Source of the DNA: Microvirga flocculans ATCC BAA-817
GTDB taxonomy: Bacteria; Pseudomonadota; Alphaproteobacteria; Rhizobiales; Beijerinckiaceae
NCBI RefSeq assembly: GCF_000518665.1
Contig: NZ_JAEA01000007.1
Span: 218,208 to 282,207 of the forward strand
Length of the DNA: 64,000 nt
Direction: 5' to 3'
In this document: one piece after another, positions 19,056-29,097 of the stretch
Position numbering within the stretch: the stretch's first letter is position 1
Layout of the letters: every line of letters begins with the position of its first letter
The notes under the pieces: model-generated
Databases searched by the model: none
What the model was told of the DNA's origin: nothing
What the model saw: only the letters and a program-made list of their open reading frames with translations
Program-made: the position numbers and the translations under genes

Positions 19056-20300
19056 GTGAGTTTTTCATCGCGACCCGGCGGCGGGGCGGCTTTTCCGCTC
19101 TCTCACGTCCACCCGCTGGCGGGCCGGACCATCCTTCAGATCGTCCCCGAGCTCGAGGCGGGGGGGGCGGAGCGCACCACCGTCGACATCGCCGAGGGGC
19201 TGGTCCATGCCGGAGCCCGGGCGCTGATCGCAACGGAAGGCGGGCGGCTGGTCGGCGAGCTTCAAACCAAGGGCGGCATCTGGATTCCTTTCCCCGCGGC
19301 GACGAAGAACCCGTTCTCCATGCTCCTCAACGTGCGAAAGCTCGCACGGATCTGCTACACCGAGCGCGTTTCCCTCATTCACGCCCGCTCGCGGGCGCCG
19401 GCCTGGGTGGCGCTGGGGGCCGCGCGCTCCCTCAACATCCCCTTCGTGACGACCTATCACGGCAGCTATTCCGGCCGTTCCTCGGTGAAGGTTCTCTACA
19501 ATTCCGTGATGGCCCGTGGAGATGCCGTCATCGCCAATTCCCATTACACGGGCGATCTCATCCGCTCGGTCTATCCCCAGGCCGCAAACCGCATCCAGGT
19601 CATCCACCGGGGAACGGACTTTTCCGTCTTTTCGCCCCACGCCGTGTCCCCGGAGCGAATCGAGGCCTTGCGCAAGGCCTGGGGGGTGGCCCCTCACGAG
19701 CGCGTGGTGCTGCTCGCCGCCCGCCTGACCGGCTGGAAGGGGCAGAAAGTCCTGATCGAGGCCGCCGCCAGGTTGCGGGACGCGGGCCTCGCCGACGTGG
19801 CCTATATCCTCGCGGGCGATCCGCAGGGGCGGGATTCCTATGTGAAGGAGCTCGACAGCCTCATTGAGGCGCGGGGGCTCAAGGGCATCGTCCGCCGGGT
19901 CGGCCATTGCACCGACATGCCGGCCGCCTTCCTGGCGGCTTCGGTCGTCACCGTTCCCTCGACGGAGCCCGAGGCCTTCGGCCGCTCCGCGGTGGAGGCC
20001 CAGGCCATGGGCACGCCGGTGGTCGTCTCCGATCTCGGGGCCGTGCCGGAGACGGTGCTCGCCCCGCCCGCCGTCGCCCCTCACGAGCGGACCGGCTGGC
20101 GAATCCCGGCAGGCGATGCGGAGGCCCTGGCCGAGGCGCTCGGGGCCGCGCTCGGCCTCGGCGCCAGCGCCAGGATCGCCTTGAGCGCCAGGGCCAGGGC
20201 GCATGTGGAGCGTCACTTCTCGCTCGAACGCATGGTCTCGAGCACCCTGGACGTCTATTCCGCCCTTCTCGAGAGCCGATTCAGCCATAGAACAAGTTGA
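19056..20300 (+). CDS. Glycosyltransferase family 4 protein
   Basis: Retaining GT-B glycosyltransferase of about 414 residues, probably acting on a cell-envelope saccharide at the inner-membrane face. The N-terminal domain has [21 protein letters not shown] and the TYHGSYSG loop. The C-terminal domain has [20 protein letters not shown], the sugar-nucleotide region [19 protein letters not shown], and [15 protein letters not shown] use the GTG at 19056 (GAGAAGG about 11 nt upstream); upstream in-frame starts would overlap the divergent hydrolase gene. Sugar donor and acceptor are unknown. Confidence 0.85.
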   Translation: MSFSSRPGGGAAFPLSHVHPLAGRTILQIVPELEAGGAERTTVDIAEGLVHAGARALIATEGGRLVGELQTKGGIWIPFPAATKNPFSMLLNVRKLARICYTERVSLIHARSRAPAWVALGAARSLNIPFVTTYHGSYSGRSSVKVLYNSVMARGDAVIANSHYTGDLIRSVYPQAANRIQVIHRGTDFSVFSPHAVSPERIEALRKAWGVAPHERVVLLAARLTGWKGQKVLIEAAARLRDAGLADVAYILAGDPQGRDSYVKELDSLIEARGLKGIVRRVGHCTDMPAAFLAASVVTVPSTEPEAFGRSAVEAQAMGTPVVVSDLGAVPETVLAPPAVAPHERTGWRIPAGDAEALAEALGAALGLGASARIALSARARAHVERHFSLERMVSSTLDVYSALLESRFSHRTS

Positions 20301-20301
20301 C

Positions 20302-20321
20302 TTCGCGCGCGTTTGCGCGAA
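20302..20321 (+). terminator. Hairpin after the glycosyltransferase gene
   Basis: A 7-bp stem (TTCGCGC at 20302-20308 with GCGCGAA at 20315-20321) begins 2 bp after the stop codon. No T tract follows, so its strength is uncertain. Confidence 0.4.
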
Positions 20322-20415
20322 ATGTCGAATCATTCGCGGCAAGACTGAGCAGACACTCCGGGATCCCTCGGGATCACCGATCCTCGGTCGAGCCCTTCAA
20401 CAGGAGATACGAGCC

Positions 20416-20958
20416 ATTCGCAGACCAATGAGACCCATGCCGGTTCCCCAGAAGGAGGGACCGCGCGCCAACCGAGACATTCGCGGCGTTCGCGAAGTGC
20501 AGCTGATCGATGATGCCGGGCAGAACCGGGGCGTGATGCCCTTCTTCGACGCCCTCAAGGTTGCCGAAGAGGCGGGCCTCGATCTCGTGGAGATCTCGCC
20601 GAACGCCACTCCTCCCGTCTGCAAGATCCTCGATTACGGCAAGTACCGCTTTCTTGAACAGAAGAAGGCCGCCGAGGCGCGCAAGAAGCAGAAGACGGTC
20701 GAGGTCAAGGAAATTAAGCTGCGTCCCGGCATCGACGACCACGATTACGAGGTCAAGATGAAGGCGATGAAGGGCTTCTTCGAGGAAGGCAACAAGGTGA
20801 AGATCACCCTGCGCTTCCGTGGCCGCGAGATGGCGCACCAGCAGCTCGGCCTGAAGGTGCTCGACCGGGTGAAGGCCGATGTGGGCGATCTCGCCAAGGT
20901 CGAGATGGAGCCCAATTTCGAGGGCCGCCAGGTCGTGATGGTCCTGGCTCCCCGGTAA
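20416..20958 (+). CDS. infC: Translation initiation factor IF-3 (AUU start)
   Basis: IF-3 checks initiator tRNA and start-codon pairing on the 30S subunit. The 180-residue protein has the N-domain signature [36 protein letters not shown], and the C-domain [19 protein letters not shown] and [14 protein letters not shown] start it at the ATT at 20416: AGGAG lies 9 nt before it and the encoded (M)RRPMRP matches the usual RRP-type N-terminus of alphaproteobacterial IF-3. An ATG at 20428 has no ribosome-binding site. The rare AUU codon lets IF-3 repress its own translation. It heads infC-rpmI-rplT. Confidence 0.93.
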   Translation: MRRPMRPMPVPQKEGPRANRDIRGVREVQLIDDAGQNRGVMPFFDALKVAEEAGLDLVEISPNATPPVCKILDYGKYRFLEQKKAAEARKKQKTVEVKEIKLRPGIDDHDYEVKMKAMKGFFEEGNKVKITLRFRGREMAHQQLGLKVLDRVKADVGDLAKVEMEPNFEGRQVVMVLAPR

Positions 20959-21156
20959 AGGGTTCCATAGGATCTGATTTCATGGCCGCCGCGATCCCGG
21001 CGGCCATTGCTTTTCAGGCGGTCTTCTGCCATAAGGCCGCCTTCATTGAACCGCCCGGCCGTTAGGGCTGCCGTGGCGGTTCGTTTTGCTCAAGCAGCAA
21101 TGATAGGGCCGAAAGGGCGGTTTACTGCCCTCCCGGCCTGACCAAAGGAGAGCCAA
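20959..21156 (+). promoter_or_regulatory. Structured leader between infC and rpmI
   Basis: Three hairpins are visible in 198 bases: 20982-20990 with 20999-21007 (9 bp, T-rich behind it), 21048-21055 with 21075-21082 (8 bp, then GTTTTG), and 21114-21120 with 21125-21131. The first may end part of the infC transcript. In other bacteria ribosomal protein L20 represses this operon through leader structure; that role here is inferred from position only. Confidence 0.4.
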
Positions 21157-21357
21157 ATGCCCAAGCTGAAGACGAAATCGGGCGCGAAAAAGCGCTTCAA
21201 GATCACTGGCACCGGCAAGGTCGTCTACGCCCAGTCCGGCAAGCGCCATGGGATGATCAAGCGGACCAACAAGCAGATCCGCAACCTGCGCGGCACCACG
21301 ACCCTGTTCGAGGGCGACGCGTACAACGTGAAGAAGTACTTCCTGCCGAACGGCTAA
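21157..21357 (+). CDS. rpmI: 50S ribosomal protein L35
   Basis: Small basic ribosomal protein of 66 residues. [20 protein letters not shown] at the N-terminus and the lysine/arginine-rich [17 protein letters not shown] are diagnostic. A strong AAGGAGAG ribosome-binding site precedes the ATG. It lies between infC and rplT in the standard order. Confidence 0.97.
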   Translation: MPKLKTKSGAKKRFKITGTGKVVYAQSGKRHGMIKRTNKQIRNLRGTTTLFEGDAYNVKKYFLPNG

Positions 21358-21399
21358 GGCGGTTCTTCCCCACATCCCGGATTTTGAAGGAGTTTTTCC

Positions 21400-21768
21400 A
21401 TGGCCCGCGTCAAACGGGGCGTTACCGCCCACGCCAAGCACAAGAAGGTTTTCAAGGCCGCCAAGGGTTTCTACGGCCGCCGCAAGAACACGATCCGCAT
21501 CGCCAAGCAGGCGGTCGAGAAGAGCATGCAATATGCCACTCGCGACCGTCGCAACAAGAAGCGCACGTTCCGCGCTCTCTGGATCCAGCGCCTCAACGCT
21601 GCGGTCCGCGTGCATGGCCTGACCTATTCCCGATTTATCGACGGTCTCGGCAAGGCTGGGATCGAGGTCGATCGCAAGGTCCTGTCCGAGCTGGCCATCC
21701 ATGAGCCGGCGGCTTTCGCCGCTTACGTGGAGCGCGCCAAGGCTGCCCTGCCGCAGCAGGCCGCTTAA
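21400..21768 (+). CDS. rplT: 50S ribosomal protein L20
   Basis: Ribosomal protein of 122 residues needed early in 50S assembly. [39 protein letters not shown] and [20 protein letters not shown] are highly conserved. It follows rpmI by 42 bp with GAAGGAG upstream. In many bacteria L20 also represses this operon. Confidence 0.97.
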   Translation: MARVKRGVTAHAKHKKVFKAAKGFYGRRKNTIRIAKQAVEKSMQYATRDRRNKKRTFRALWIQRLNAAVRVHGLTYSRFIDGLGKAGIEVDRKVLSELAIHEPAAFAAYVERAKAALPQQAA

Positions 21769-21787
21769 AGCCGGATAGACTAGCTTT

Positions 21788-21815
21788 CGGTGCGGCTGGC
21801 TTGTCAGCCGCACCG
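21788..21815 (+). terminator. Hairpin terminator after rplT
   Basis: An 11-bp perfect stem (21788-21798 with 21805-21815) with a six-base loop lies 19 bp after the rplT stop. No T run follows. The remaining 144 bp to pheS hold no visible leader peptide rich in phenylalanine codons. Confidence 0.55.
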
Positions 21816-21959
21816 CCTTACTCCCCCTTCTCCGAGACCATCTGCGCTGACGGCTGATTGCTGTCGGTCGCTTTTTCGCGGCTCGGACGACTTGACGGTT
21901 CCCGCGCCGCGCCTCACTCAAGGCGCCTGGATTTGGCGCTTGCATCTGGCCAGGGACCG

Positions 21960-23042
21960 ATGACCGATCTCAACCATCTCGAACGTGACCTGCTCACCCA
22001 GGTCGAAGCCGCCGGAGACGAGGCGGCTCTGGAAACCGTGCGCGTCGCCGCGCTCGGCAAGAAGGGCTCCGTCTCCGAACTGCTCAAGACCCTCGGCGCC
22101 ATGACGCCCGAGGAGCGCAAGGAACGCGGACCGCTCATCAACGGCCTGCGCGACAGGGTGCAGGGCGCGATCGCGGCCAAGAAGGAAAGCCTCGCCGAGG
22201 CCGCCCTGGAGGCCCGTCTCGCGGCTGAGCGCATCGACGTGACGCTTCCCGTTCCGGAAGCGCCGGAATCGCGCGGGCGCATCCATCCGATCAGCCAGGT
22301 CATCGAGGAGCTGACGGCGATCTTCGCCGATATGGGCTTCTCCGTGGCCGAGGGGCCGGACATCGAGACGGACTACCTCAACTTCACGGCGCTCAACTTT
22401 CCCGAAGGCCATCCGGCCCGCGAGATGCACGACACCTTCTTCCTCGCCCCCGACGAGAAGGGCGAGCGCAAGGTGCTGCGCACCCACACTTCGCCGGTGC
22501 AGATCCGCACGATGATGGCGCAGAAGCCGCCGATCCGGGTAATCATCCCGGGGCGCACCTACCGCCATGACTCGGACCAGACCCACACGCCGATGTTCCA
22601 TCAGGTGGAGGGCCTCGTCATCGACAAGCAGGCCAATATCGCGCACATGAAGTGGATCCTGGAGGAGTTCTGCAAGGCCTTCTTCGAGGTCGACCAGGTG
22701 AAGATGCGGTTCCGCCCGTCCTTCTTCCCCTTCACCGAGCCGTCGGCCGAGGTCGATATCCAGTGCTCGCGTAAGGGAGGCGAGATCCGCTTCGGCGAGG
22801 GCAACGACTGGCTCGAGATCCTCGGCTGCGGCATGGTCCATCCGAATGTTCTGCGCAATTGCGGGCTCGACCCGGACGAGTACCAGGGTTTTGCCTGGGG
22901 CATGGGGATCGACCGCATCGCCATGCTCAAATACGGCATGCCGGACCTGCGCCCCTTCTTCGAGGCCGATGTGCGCTGGCTGAACCATTACGGCTTCCGC
23001 CCGCTCGACATTCCGTCCCTCGTCGGCGGCCTGACCGCGTAA
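21960..23042 (+). CDS. pheS: Phenylalanine--tRNA ligase alpha subunit
   Basis: Catalytic alpha subunit of the alpha2beta2 enzyme that charges tRNA-Phe, 360 residues. An N-terminal coiled-coil region (about 1-85) precedes the class II core: [40 protein letters not shown] (motif 2 region), [16 protein letters not shown] and [18 protein letters not shown] (motif 3). The ATG at 21960 gives the normal length. pheT follows 12 bp later. Confidence 0.96.
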   Translation: MTDLNHLERDLLTQVEAAGDEAALETVRVAALGKKGSVSELLKTLGAMTPEERKERGPLINGLRDRVQGAIAAKKESLAEAALEARLAAERIDVTLPVPEAPESRGRIHPISQVIEELTAIFADMGFSVAEGPDIETDYLNFTALNFPEGHPAREMHDTFFLAPDEKGERKVLRTHTSPVQIRTMMAQKPPIRVIIPGRTYRHDSDQTHTPMFHQVEGLVIDKQANIAHMKWILEEFCKAFFEVDQVKMRFRPSFFPFTEPSAEVDIQCSRKGGEIRFGEGNDWLEILGCGMVHPNVLRNCGLDPDEYQGFAWGMGIDRIAMLKYGMPDLRPFFEADVRWLNHYGFRPLDIPSLVGGLTA

Positions 23043-23054
23043 AGGAGAGCAACC

Positions 23055-25478
23055 ATGAAATTCACCCTCTCCTGGCTGAAGGATCACCTCGACACCACGG
23101 CCTCTCTCGACGAGATCGTGGAGACGCTCACCCGCATCGGCCTCGAGGTCGAGGGCGTGGAGGACAAGGCGAAGTCTCTTGGTGCCTACAAGGTCGCCTA
23201 TGTGATCTCCGCCGAGCAGCACCCGAACGCCGACCGCCTGCGCGTGTGCATGGTCGACACGGGCGAGGGCGCGCCCATCCAGGTCGTCTGCGGCGCGCCG
23301 AACGCCCGCACCGGCATGAAGAGCGTGTTCGCCCCTCCCGGCACCTACATCCCGGGCAAGAACATCACGCTCGGCGTCGGCACCATCCGCGGCGTCGAGA
23401 GCGCGGGCATGCTGTGCTCGGCGGCGGAGCTGGAAATCTCCGACGATCATGACGGCATCATCGACCTGCCGGCAGACGCGCCGGTGGGCGTGGCTTACGC
23501 GGCCTATGCGGGCCTCGACGATCCGGTGATCGAGATCAATCTCACGCCGAACCGTCCGGACTGCACCTCGATCCACGGCATCGCCCGCGATCTCGCGGCG
23601 GCCGGTCTCGGCACGCTCAAGGGCGCTACCGTTGCGTCCGTCGCGGGCAAGGGTGCCTGCCCGGTTCCGGTGACGCTCGACTTCGCCCCCGGCGACGAGA
23701 AGCTCTGCCCCACCTTCGCGCTGCGCCTCGTGCGCGGCGTGAAGAACGGCCCCTCGCCGGACTGGATGCAGCGTCGTCTGCTCTCCATCGGGCTTCGCCC
23801 GATCAACGCGCTCGTCGACATCACCAACTACATGACCTTCGACCGGGGCCGCCCGCTCCACGTCTTCGACCTCAAGAAGGTGAAGGGCAATCTCACCGTC
23901 CGCCGCGCGAAGGACGGCGAGGAGGTGCTGGCACTCGACGGGCGCACCTACAGGCTCGATTCCGGCAATGTGGTCATCGCCGACGACAACGGCGTCGAAT
24001 CCATCGGCGGCATCATGGGCGGCGAGCATTCGGGCTGCGACGAGAGCACCACCGACGTGCTGATCGAATCGGCTCTCTGGGATCCGCTCAATATCGCGCA
24101 GACCGGACGCAGGCTCGGGATCATCACCGATGCCCGCTACCGCTTCGAGCGCGGCGTCGATCCGGCCTTCACCCTGCCGGGGCTCGACCTCGCGACGCAG
24201 ATGGTTCTCGACCTCTGCGGCGGCGAGGCGAGCGAAGCGGTCGTGGCGGGCAAGGTTCCCGACAACCGGCTGGTGGTCGAGTTCCCCTGGGCGGAGGTTC
24301 CGCGCCTTTCAGGCCTCGACGTGACGCCTGCCGAATCGGAGCGGATCCTCAAGGCGCTCGGGTTCGAGGTTCAAGGATCGGGCGAGCGCGTGAGCGTCAC
24401 GGCTCCGTCCTGGCGTCCGGACATCGACGGCAAGGCGGATCTGGTCGAGGAGGTCATCCGCATCGCCGGCGTCGACCGCATCGCACCGCAGCCCTTGCCG
24501 CGTCTCGAAGCAGCGGTGGCCAAGCCGATCCTCACCCTGATCCAGAAACGCACGCGCCTCGCCCGCCGCTCGCTCGCCGGGCGCGGGCTGGTGGAGGCCG
24601 TCACCTGGTCCTTCATCGCCAAGGACGAGGCGGAGTTGTTCGGCGGTGGCGACCCGCGCCTGGCGCTCGCCAACCCGATCGCGGCGGAGCTTTCCGACAT
24701 GCGTCCGAGCCTGCTGCCCGGCCTGCTGAAGGCGGCGCAGCGCAATGCGGACCGTGGCTTCGGCGACGTGGCCCTGTTCGAGGTCGGCCAGACCTTCGCC
24801 TCCGACGAACCGGAGGGCCAGTCGGTCAAGGCGGCGGCCGTCCGTCGCGGCACCGCGCGGGCGGAGGGCGTGGGCCGTCACTGGGATGGCGGCGCGCAGG
24901 CCGTCGATGCCTTCGACGCCAAGGCCGATATGCTCGCCCTGCTGGCGGCCCTCGGCATCCCGGCCGGCGGTCTCCAGATCGTTGCGGGCGGTCCGGCCTG
25001 GTTCCATCCCGGCCGCTCCGGGACCCTGCAGTTCGGCCCCAAGAACGTGGTCGGCGCTTTCGGAGAGGTTCATCCGAAGATCCTGAAGGCTCTCGACCTC
25101 AAGGGGCCGCTGGTGGCCTTCGAGCTCAATCTGAATGCGCTCCCGCCGCCCAAGGCGAAGCCCACCAAGATGAAGCCGAAGCTCACCCTTCCGGAGTTCC
25201 AGCCGCTCACCCGCGACTTCGCCTTCGTGGTCGGCCGCGACGTGGCCGCCGGCGACATCGTGAAGGCGGCGCAAGGGGCCGAGCGTCAGCTGATCGTGGG
25301 CGTGGACGTGTTCGACGTCTACGAGGGCGCCGGAATCGACCCGGATAAAAAGTCCGTGGCCATCGCCGTCACCCTCCAGCCCACGGAAAAGACGCTCACC
25401 GACACGGAGATCGAGGCCGTTTCGGCCAAGATCGTCGGCGAGGTGTCGAAGAAGACCGGCGCGGTTTTGCGCTCCTGA
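23055..25478 (+). CDS. pheT: Phenylalanine--tRNA ligase beta subunit
   Basis: Beta subunit of 807 residues, of normal size. Domains in order: N-terminal tRNA-binding (EMAP/OB) domain from about 40 to 150, B3/B4 editing domain with [22 protein letters not shown]5 domain, a catalytic-like core with [10 protein letters not shown], and the C-terminal ferredoxin-fold anticodon-binding domain ([19 protein letters not shown] to the end). AAAGGAG precedes the ATG. It forms an operon with pheS. Confidence 0.96.
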   Translation: MKFTLSWLKDHLDTTASLDEIVETLTRIGLEVEGVEDKAKSLGAYKVAYVISAEQHPNADRLRVCMVDTGEGAPIQVVCGAPNARTGMKSVFAPPGTYIPGKNITLGVGTIRGVESAGMLCSAAELEISDDHDGIIDLPADAPVGVAYAAYAGLDDPVIEINLTPNRPDCTSIHGIARDLAAAGLGTLKGATVASVAGKGACPVPVTLDFAPGDEKLCPTFALRLVRGVKNGPSPDWMQRRLLSIGLRPINALVDITNYMTFDRGRPLHVFDLKKVKGNLTVRRAKDGEEVLALDGRTYRLDSGNVVIADDNGVESIGGIMGGEHSGCDESTTDVLIESALWDPLNIAQTGRRLGIITDARYRFERGVDPAFTLPGLDLATQMVLDLCGGEASEAVVAGKVPDNRLVVEFPWAEVPRLSGLDVTPAESERILKALGFEVQGSGERVSVTAPSWRPDIDGKADLVEEVIRIAGVDRIAPQPLPRLEAAVAKPILTLIQKRTRLARRSLAGRGLVEAVTWSFIAKDEAELFGGGDPRLALANPIAAELSDMRPSLLPGLLKAAQRNADRGFGDVALFEVGQTFASDEPEGQSVKAAAVRRGTARAEGVGRHWDGGAQAVDAFDAKADMLALLAALGIPAGGLQIVAGGPAWFHPGRSGTLQFGPKNVVGAFGEVHPKILKALDLKGPLVAFELNLNALPPPKAKPTKMKPKLTLPEFQPLTRDFAFVVGRDVAAGDIVKAAQGAERQLIVGVDVFDVYEGAGIDPDKKSVAIAVTLQPTEKTLTDTEIEAVSAKIVGEVSKKTGAVLRS

Positions 25479-25489
25479 CGGATCAGCCT

Positions 25490-25517
25490 AGCCCTCTCCC
25501 TGACGCGGGAGAGGGCT
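25490..25517. terminator. Bidirectional terminator between pheT and moeB
   Basis: An 11-bp perfect inverted repeat (25490-25500 with 25507-25517) lies between two convergent genes. The stop codon of moeB is inside its right arm. Confidence 0.65.
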
Positions 25518-26292
25518 ATTGCGATGAGCCACTCAACGGATTTCCCTCATCCCATCCGTAGCGCACCGTGTCGAAGCGCATCGCGCGGGCATCGATCATC
25601 AGAAGCCGGCCGACGAGGCCTTCGCCGAAGCCCACGATTTCCCGCATCACCTCCATCGCCATCAGGCTTCCCATGACCCCGGCAAGCGCTCCCAGGATGC
25701 CCGCTTCCGCGCAGGTGGGGATCGCGCCCGGCGGGGGCGGGGAGGGAAAGAGGCAGCGATAGGTGGGATTGGGACGCCCGTCGGGGCCTACCTCGTGGGC
25801 CCTGATCGTGGTGAGCGACCCGTCGAACTGCCCGAGGGCCGCCGTCACCAGAGGTTTTTTCTCGAAGAAACAGGCATCGGACACCGCATAGCGGGTCTCG
25901 AAATTGTCCGATCCCTCTGCGACGACGTCATAATCGCGGACCAGATCGCGCGCATTGCCGGGTGTGAGCCGGGTGGCGTGGAGTTCGACCTTCACATGCG
26001 GGTTGAGGCGCCCGACCGCCTCCGCTGCGCTCTCCACCTTGAGGCGGCCCACATCCGGGGTCCCGTGAATCACCTGCCGCTGCAGGTTGGAGAGGCTGAC
26101 CGTGTCGTCGTCCACAATCCCGAGGGTACCGATGCCCGCCGTCGCGAGATACTGAATCAGCGGAGCGCCCAGCCCCCCGGCTCCGATCACGAGAACGCGA
26201 GCGGCCTTCAGCTTTCGCTGCCCGGGGCCGCCCACGTCCCGGAGAACGAGGTGGCGGGCGTAGCGGTCGATTTCATCGGGGCTCAGGCTCAT
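25516..26292 (-). CDS. moeB: Molybdopterin-synthase adenylyltransferase MoeB (ThiF/HesA family)
   Basis: E1-like enzyme of 258 residues that adenylates the C-terminus of a small sulfur carrier (MoaD, or ThiS-like). The nucleotide-binding motif GAGGLGAPLIQYLATAGIG is near residue 37, NLQRQVIHG follows, and PTCAEAGILG holds the usual active-site cysteine. The paired CxxC zinc ligands of E. coli MoeB are not obvious. No other molybdenum-cofactor or thiamine genes are adjacent, so the partner is uncertain. Confidence 0.85.
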   Translation of the reverse strand: MSLSPDEIDRYARHLVLRDVGGPGQRKLKAARVLVIGAGGLGAPLIQYLATAGIGTLGIVDDDTVSLSNLQRQVIHGTPDVGRLKVESAAEAVGRLNPHVKVELHATRLTPGNARDLVRDYDVVAEGSDNFETRYAVSDACFFEKKPLVTAALGQFDGSLTTIRAHEVGPDGRPNPTYRCLFPSPPPPGAIPTCAEAGILGALAGVMGSLMAMEVMREIVGFGEGLVGRLLMIDARAMRFDTVRYGWDEGNPLSGSSQ

Positions 26293-26355
26293 CGTCTGAC
26301 CTTACGGGAATGGCGGGCGCTATCAACCATTCAGTGAAGGAAATAACATGCCGCC

Positions 26356-26384
26356 TTGACAGAAGCCTTGGCGTTGTGACCCTT
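26356..26384 (+). promoter_or_regulatory. Candidate promoter -35 region for the nucleoside operon
   Basis: A perfect TTGACA (26356-26361) preceded by CC lies 85 bp before the start of the BMP-type binding protein. The matching -10 box about 17 bp on is poor. The gap also has a small CCGGAT/ATCCGG hairpin near 26409-26422. Tentative. Confidence 0.3.
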
Positions 26385-26445
26385 GCCATGCCATCGTCAA
26401 GGGGCAACCGGATCCCAATCCGGCGTCTAACAGGGAACAAAGCCG

Positions 26446-27450
26446 ATGACAGTCACCAAGTTCGGCCTCGCACTCGCGGGCCTCGCCTTCTCCGCCTCCG
26501 CTGCCTTCGCGCAGCAGCCGGCCTTCAAGCCCGCCGTCGTCTACGATCTGGGCGGCAAGTTCGATAAGTCCTTCAACGAGGGCGTGCACACGGGCGCCGA
26601 GAAGTTCAAGAAGGATACGGGCACCGACTACCGCGATTTCGAGCCGCAGAACGATGCCCAGCGCGAGCAGGCCCTGCGCCGCTTCGCCAAGGACGGCTTC
26701 TCGCCGATCGTCGCCGTGGGCTTCTCGCAGGAGACCGCGCTGAAGAAGGTCGCCGAGGAATTCCCGAAGACCCAGTTCGCCATCATCGACGCCGTGGTCG
26801 AGAAGCCGAACGTGCAGTCCATCGTGTTCAAGGAGCATGAGGGCTCGTTCCTGGTCGGCCTGCTGGCCGTCAAGGCCTCGAAGACCGGCAAGGTCGGCTT
26901 CGTGGGCGGCATGGATATCCCGCTCATCCGCAAATTCGCCTGCGGCTACGTCCAGGGCGCGAAATACGCCAACAAGGACGCCGAGGTGTTCCAGAACATG
27001 ACCGGCACCACGGGCGCTGCCTGGAACGATCCGGTGAAGGGCGCGGAGCTGACCAAGGGCCAGATCTCCCGCGGCGCGGACGTGGTCTATCATGCGGCCG
27101 GCGGCACCGGCGTGGGCGTGCTGCGCGCAGCCGCGGACGCGGGCAAGCTCGGCATCGGCGTCGACTCCAACCAGAACGGCCTGCATCCGGGCAAGGTGCT
27201 GACCTCCATGGTCAAGCGCGTGGACGTTGCCACCTACAACGCCTTCGATCAGGCGAAGAAGGGTACCTTCAAGGGCGGCGTCTCGGTTCTCGGCCTCAAG
27301 GAGGACGGCGTGGCCTGGGCGCTCGACGACAACAACAAGTCCCTGATCACCGCCGACATGAAGGCCGCCGCCGACAAGGCTGCCGCCGACATCAAGTCCG
27401 GCGCCATCAAGGTGCACGACTACATGTCGGACTCCAAGTGCCCGATGTAA
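26446..27450 (+). CDS. BMP-family ABC transporter substrate-binding protein (nucleoside type)
   Basis: Periplasmic binding protein of 334 residues in the basic membrane protein / PnrA family, which binds purine and pyrimidine nucleosides. The signal peptide spans residues 1-22 (hydrophobic LALAGLAFSASAAFA), with no lipobox cysteine. Family marks are VYDLGGKFDKSFNEG, EGSFLVGLLAV, GFVGGMDIPLIRKFACGY and AAGGTGVGVLRAA. It is the first gene of a run ending in nucleoside-catabolic enzymes, which supports a nucleoside ligand. Confidence 0.92.
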   Translation: MTVTKFGLALAGLAFSASAAFAQQPAFKPAVVYDLGGKFDKSFNEGVHTGAEKFKKDTGTDYRDFEPQNDAQREQALRRFAKDGFSPIVAVGFSQETALKKVAEEFPKTQFAIIDAVVEKPNVQSIVFKEHEGSFLVGLLAVKASKTGKVGFVGGMDIPLIRKFACGYVQGAKYANKDAEVFQNMTGTTGAAWNDPVKGAELTKGQISRGADVVYHAAGGTGVGVLRAAADAGKLGIGVDSNQNGLHPGKVLTSMVKRVDVATYNAFDQAKKGTFKGGVSVLGLKEDGVAWALDDNNKSLITADMKAAADKAAADIKSGAIKVHDYMSDSKCPM

Positions 27451-27464
27451 GGTAAGACTTATCC

Positions 27465-27494
27465 CGGCCGCGGGCCCTTCAAGGCCCGCGGCCG
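27465..27494 (+). terminator. Strong hairpin after the nucleoside-binding protein gene
   Basis: A 12-bp GC-only stem (27465-27476 with 27483-27494) has a six-base loop and is followed by AATCTTTTC. Its position after the binding-protein gene suggests partial termination that favours that gene over the membrane subunits. Confidence 0.7.
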
Positions 27495-27573
27495 AATCTT
27501 TTCGATCGATTTTTGTTTTTCCGATAGGATCCGGCTCTCGTTTCGACAGAGGCCGGAAGACCGTTTGAGACCG

Positions 27574-29097
27574 ATGTCCCCCGCCATCCAACTCATCGCC
27601 ATCAACAAGAGCTTCGGCGCCGTTCACGCCAACAAGGACGTGAACTTGAGCGTGGAGCGCGGCACGATCCACGGCATCGTTGGCGAGAACGGTGCAGGCA
27701 AGTCGACTCTCATGTCGATTCTGTACGGGTTCTACGAGGCCGATACCGGCGATATCCTCATCAACGGTCACCCGAACAGAATCCGCTCGCCCAACGATGC
27801 GATCCAAGCCGGGATCGGCATGGTGCATCAGCACTTCATGCTGGTGGAGCCTCTGAGCGTCGTCGAGAATGTGATGCTCGGCGCCGAGGGCGGGGCCATG
27901 CTCGCCAAGGGCGAGGCGAAGGTGCGCGCGGAGCTTGCGCGGCTTGCCAAGGATTACGGCCTCGAAATCGATGTGGACGCGACCGTCGGCGATCTCTCCG
28001 TCGGGCTGCAGCAGCGCGTCGAGATCCTGAAGGCGCTCTATCGCGGCGCGGACATCCTCATCCTGGACGAGCCTACCGCCGTGCTCACCCCGGCCGAGGC
28101 CGATGCGCTCTTCGTCCTTCTCCGCTCCCTCAAGGAGCAGGGCAAGACCGTCATTCTCATCACGCACAAGCTGCGCGAGATCATGGCGATCACGGATCGC
28201 GTCTCGGTCATGCGCCGCGGCGAGATGGTGGCGACCCTCGAGACGGCCAGGACCTCGCCACCCGAACTGGCGGAGCTGATGGTGGGGCGGCGCGTGCTTC
28301 TGCGCGTGGAGAAAGCGGAAAAGACGCCCGGTGCGCCGCTGCTCGAAGTCGAGGGACTTTCCGTCGTCGATGCACGCGGCGTGCTGCGCGTGGCGAATGC
28401 TTCGTTTACCGTTCGCGCGGGCGAGATCGTTGGCATCGCAGGCGTGGCCGGAAACGGCCAGAGCGAATTGCTGGAAGCTATCGCCGGCATGCGCCAGCCG
28501 GTGCTGGGCCAGATCCGGCTCGAAGGAAAGACCATTCCGCCCGCCGAGCACGACCCGCACCGGATGCGCCGGCTCGGCCTTCTGCATGTGCCGGAGGACC
28601 GGCTTCGCATGGGGCTCGTTCCGTCTTTCCCGGCTTTCGAGAGCGCTATCCTCGGCTTCAGCGACGAGCCCTGGCTCGGACCGGGGCCGCTGCTCGATCA
28701 TGACCGCCTGATCGCCGATCTCGCGAAGAAGATGGAGCAGTATGACGTACGTCCGCCCGCGCCGCGGCTGAAATCCTCGAAGTTTTCCGGCGGAAACCAG
28801 CAGAAGATCGTGCTGGCCCGCGAAATCGAGCGCAACCCGAAGGTGCTGCTCGTGGGGCAGCCTACTCGCGGCGTGGATATCGGCGCCATCGAATTCATCC
28901 ATCGCCGGCTGATCGCGCTGCGCGATGCGGGCGTCGCGATCCTGCTCGTCTCCGTCGAACTCGACGAGATCATGAATCTCTCCGACCGCATCCTCACCAT
29001 GTGCGGCGGCAAGATCACCGGCGAGCGCAAGGCGTCAGAGACCAACGAGCAGGAACTCGGCCTGCTCATGGCCGGCGTCACCGACGAGGCCGCCTGA
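27574..29097 (+). CDS. Nucleoside ABC transporter ATP-binding protein (double NBD)
   Basis: ATPase of 507 residues with two nucleotide-binding domains, as in sugar/nucleoside importers (NupA/RbsA-like). The first domain has Walker A GENGAGKST near residue 37 and LSVGLQQRVEILKAL in place of LSGGQ. The second has GVAGNGQSE in place of Walker A and FSGGNQQKIVLARE. A degenerate second Walker A is normal for this class. A TTG three codons upstream (27565) has a better-spaced GGAAG and may be the real start. The VOC gene begins inside its stop codon. Confidence 0.93.
   Translation: MSPAIQLIAINKSFGAVHANKDVNLSVERGTIHGIVGENGAGKSTLMSILYGFYEADTGDILINGHPNRIRSPNDAIQAGIGMVHQHFMLVEPLSVVENVMLGAEGGAMLAKGEAKVRAELARLAKDYGLEIDVDATVGDLSVGLQQRVEILKALYRGADILILDEPTAVLTPAEADALFVLLRSLKEQGKTVILITHKLREIMAITDRVSVMRRGEMVATLETARTSPPELAELMVGRRVLLRVEKAEKTPGAPLLEVEGLSVVDARGVLRVANASFTVRAGEIVGIAGVAGNGQSELLEAIAGMRQPVLGQIRLEGKTIPPAEHDPHRMRRLGLLHVPEDRLRMGLVPSFPAFESAILGFSDEPWLGPGPLLDHDRLIADLAKKMEQYDVRPPAPRLKSSKFSGGNQQKIVLAREIERNPKVLLVGQPTRGVDIGAIEFIHRRLIALRDAGVAILLVSVELDEIMNLSDRILTMCGGKITGERKASETNEQELGLLMAGVTDEAA

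Noticed and set aside
21769..21959. Possible phenylalanine attenuator with leader peptide before pheS
   Set aside because: No short frame with a run of Phe codons and no T-rich terminator was found; only a plain hairpin after rplT.
21918..24029. 703-residue open frame on the minus strand across pheS and pheT
   Set aside because: It is antisense to two clearly conserved genes and has the low-complexity, His/Arg/Glu-rich composition of GC-rich shadow frames.
26323..28902. 859-residue open frame on the minus strand across the BMP gene and ATPase
   Set aside because: Antisense to conserved genes; no recognisable domain; composition typical of a codon-mirror frame.
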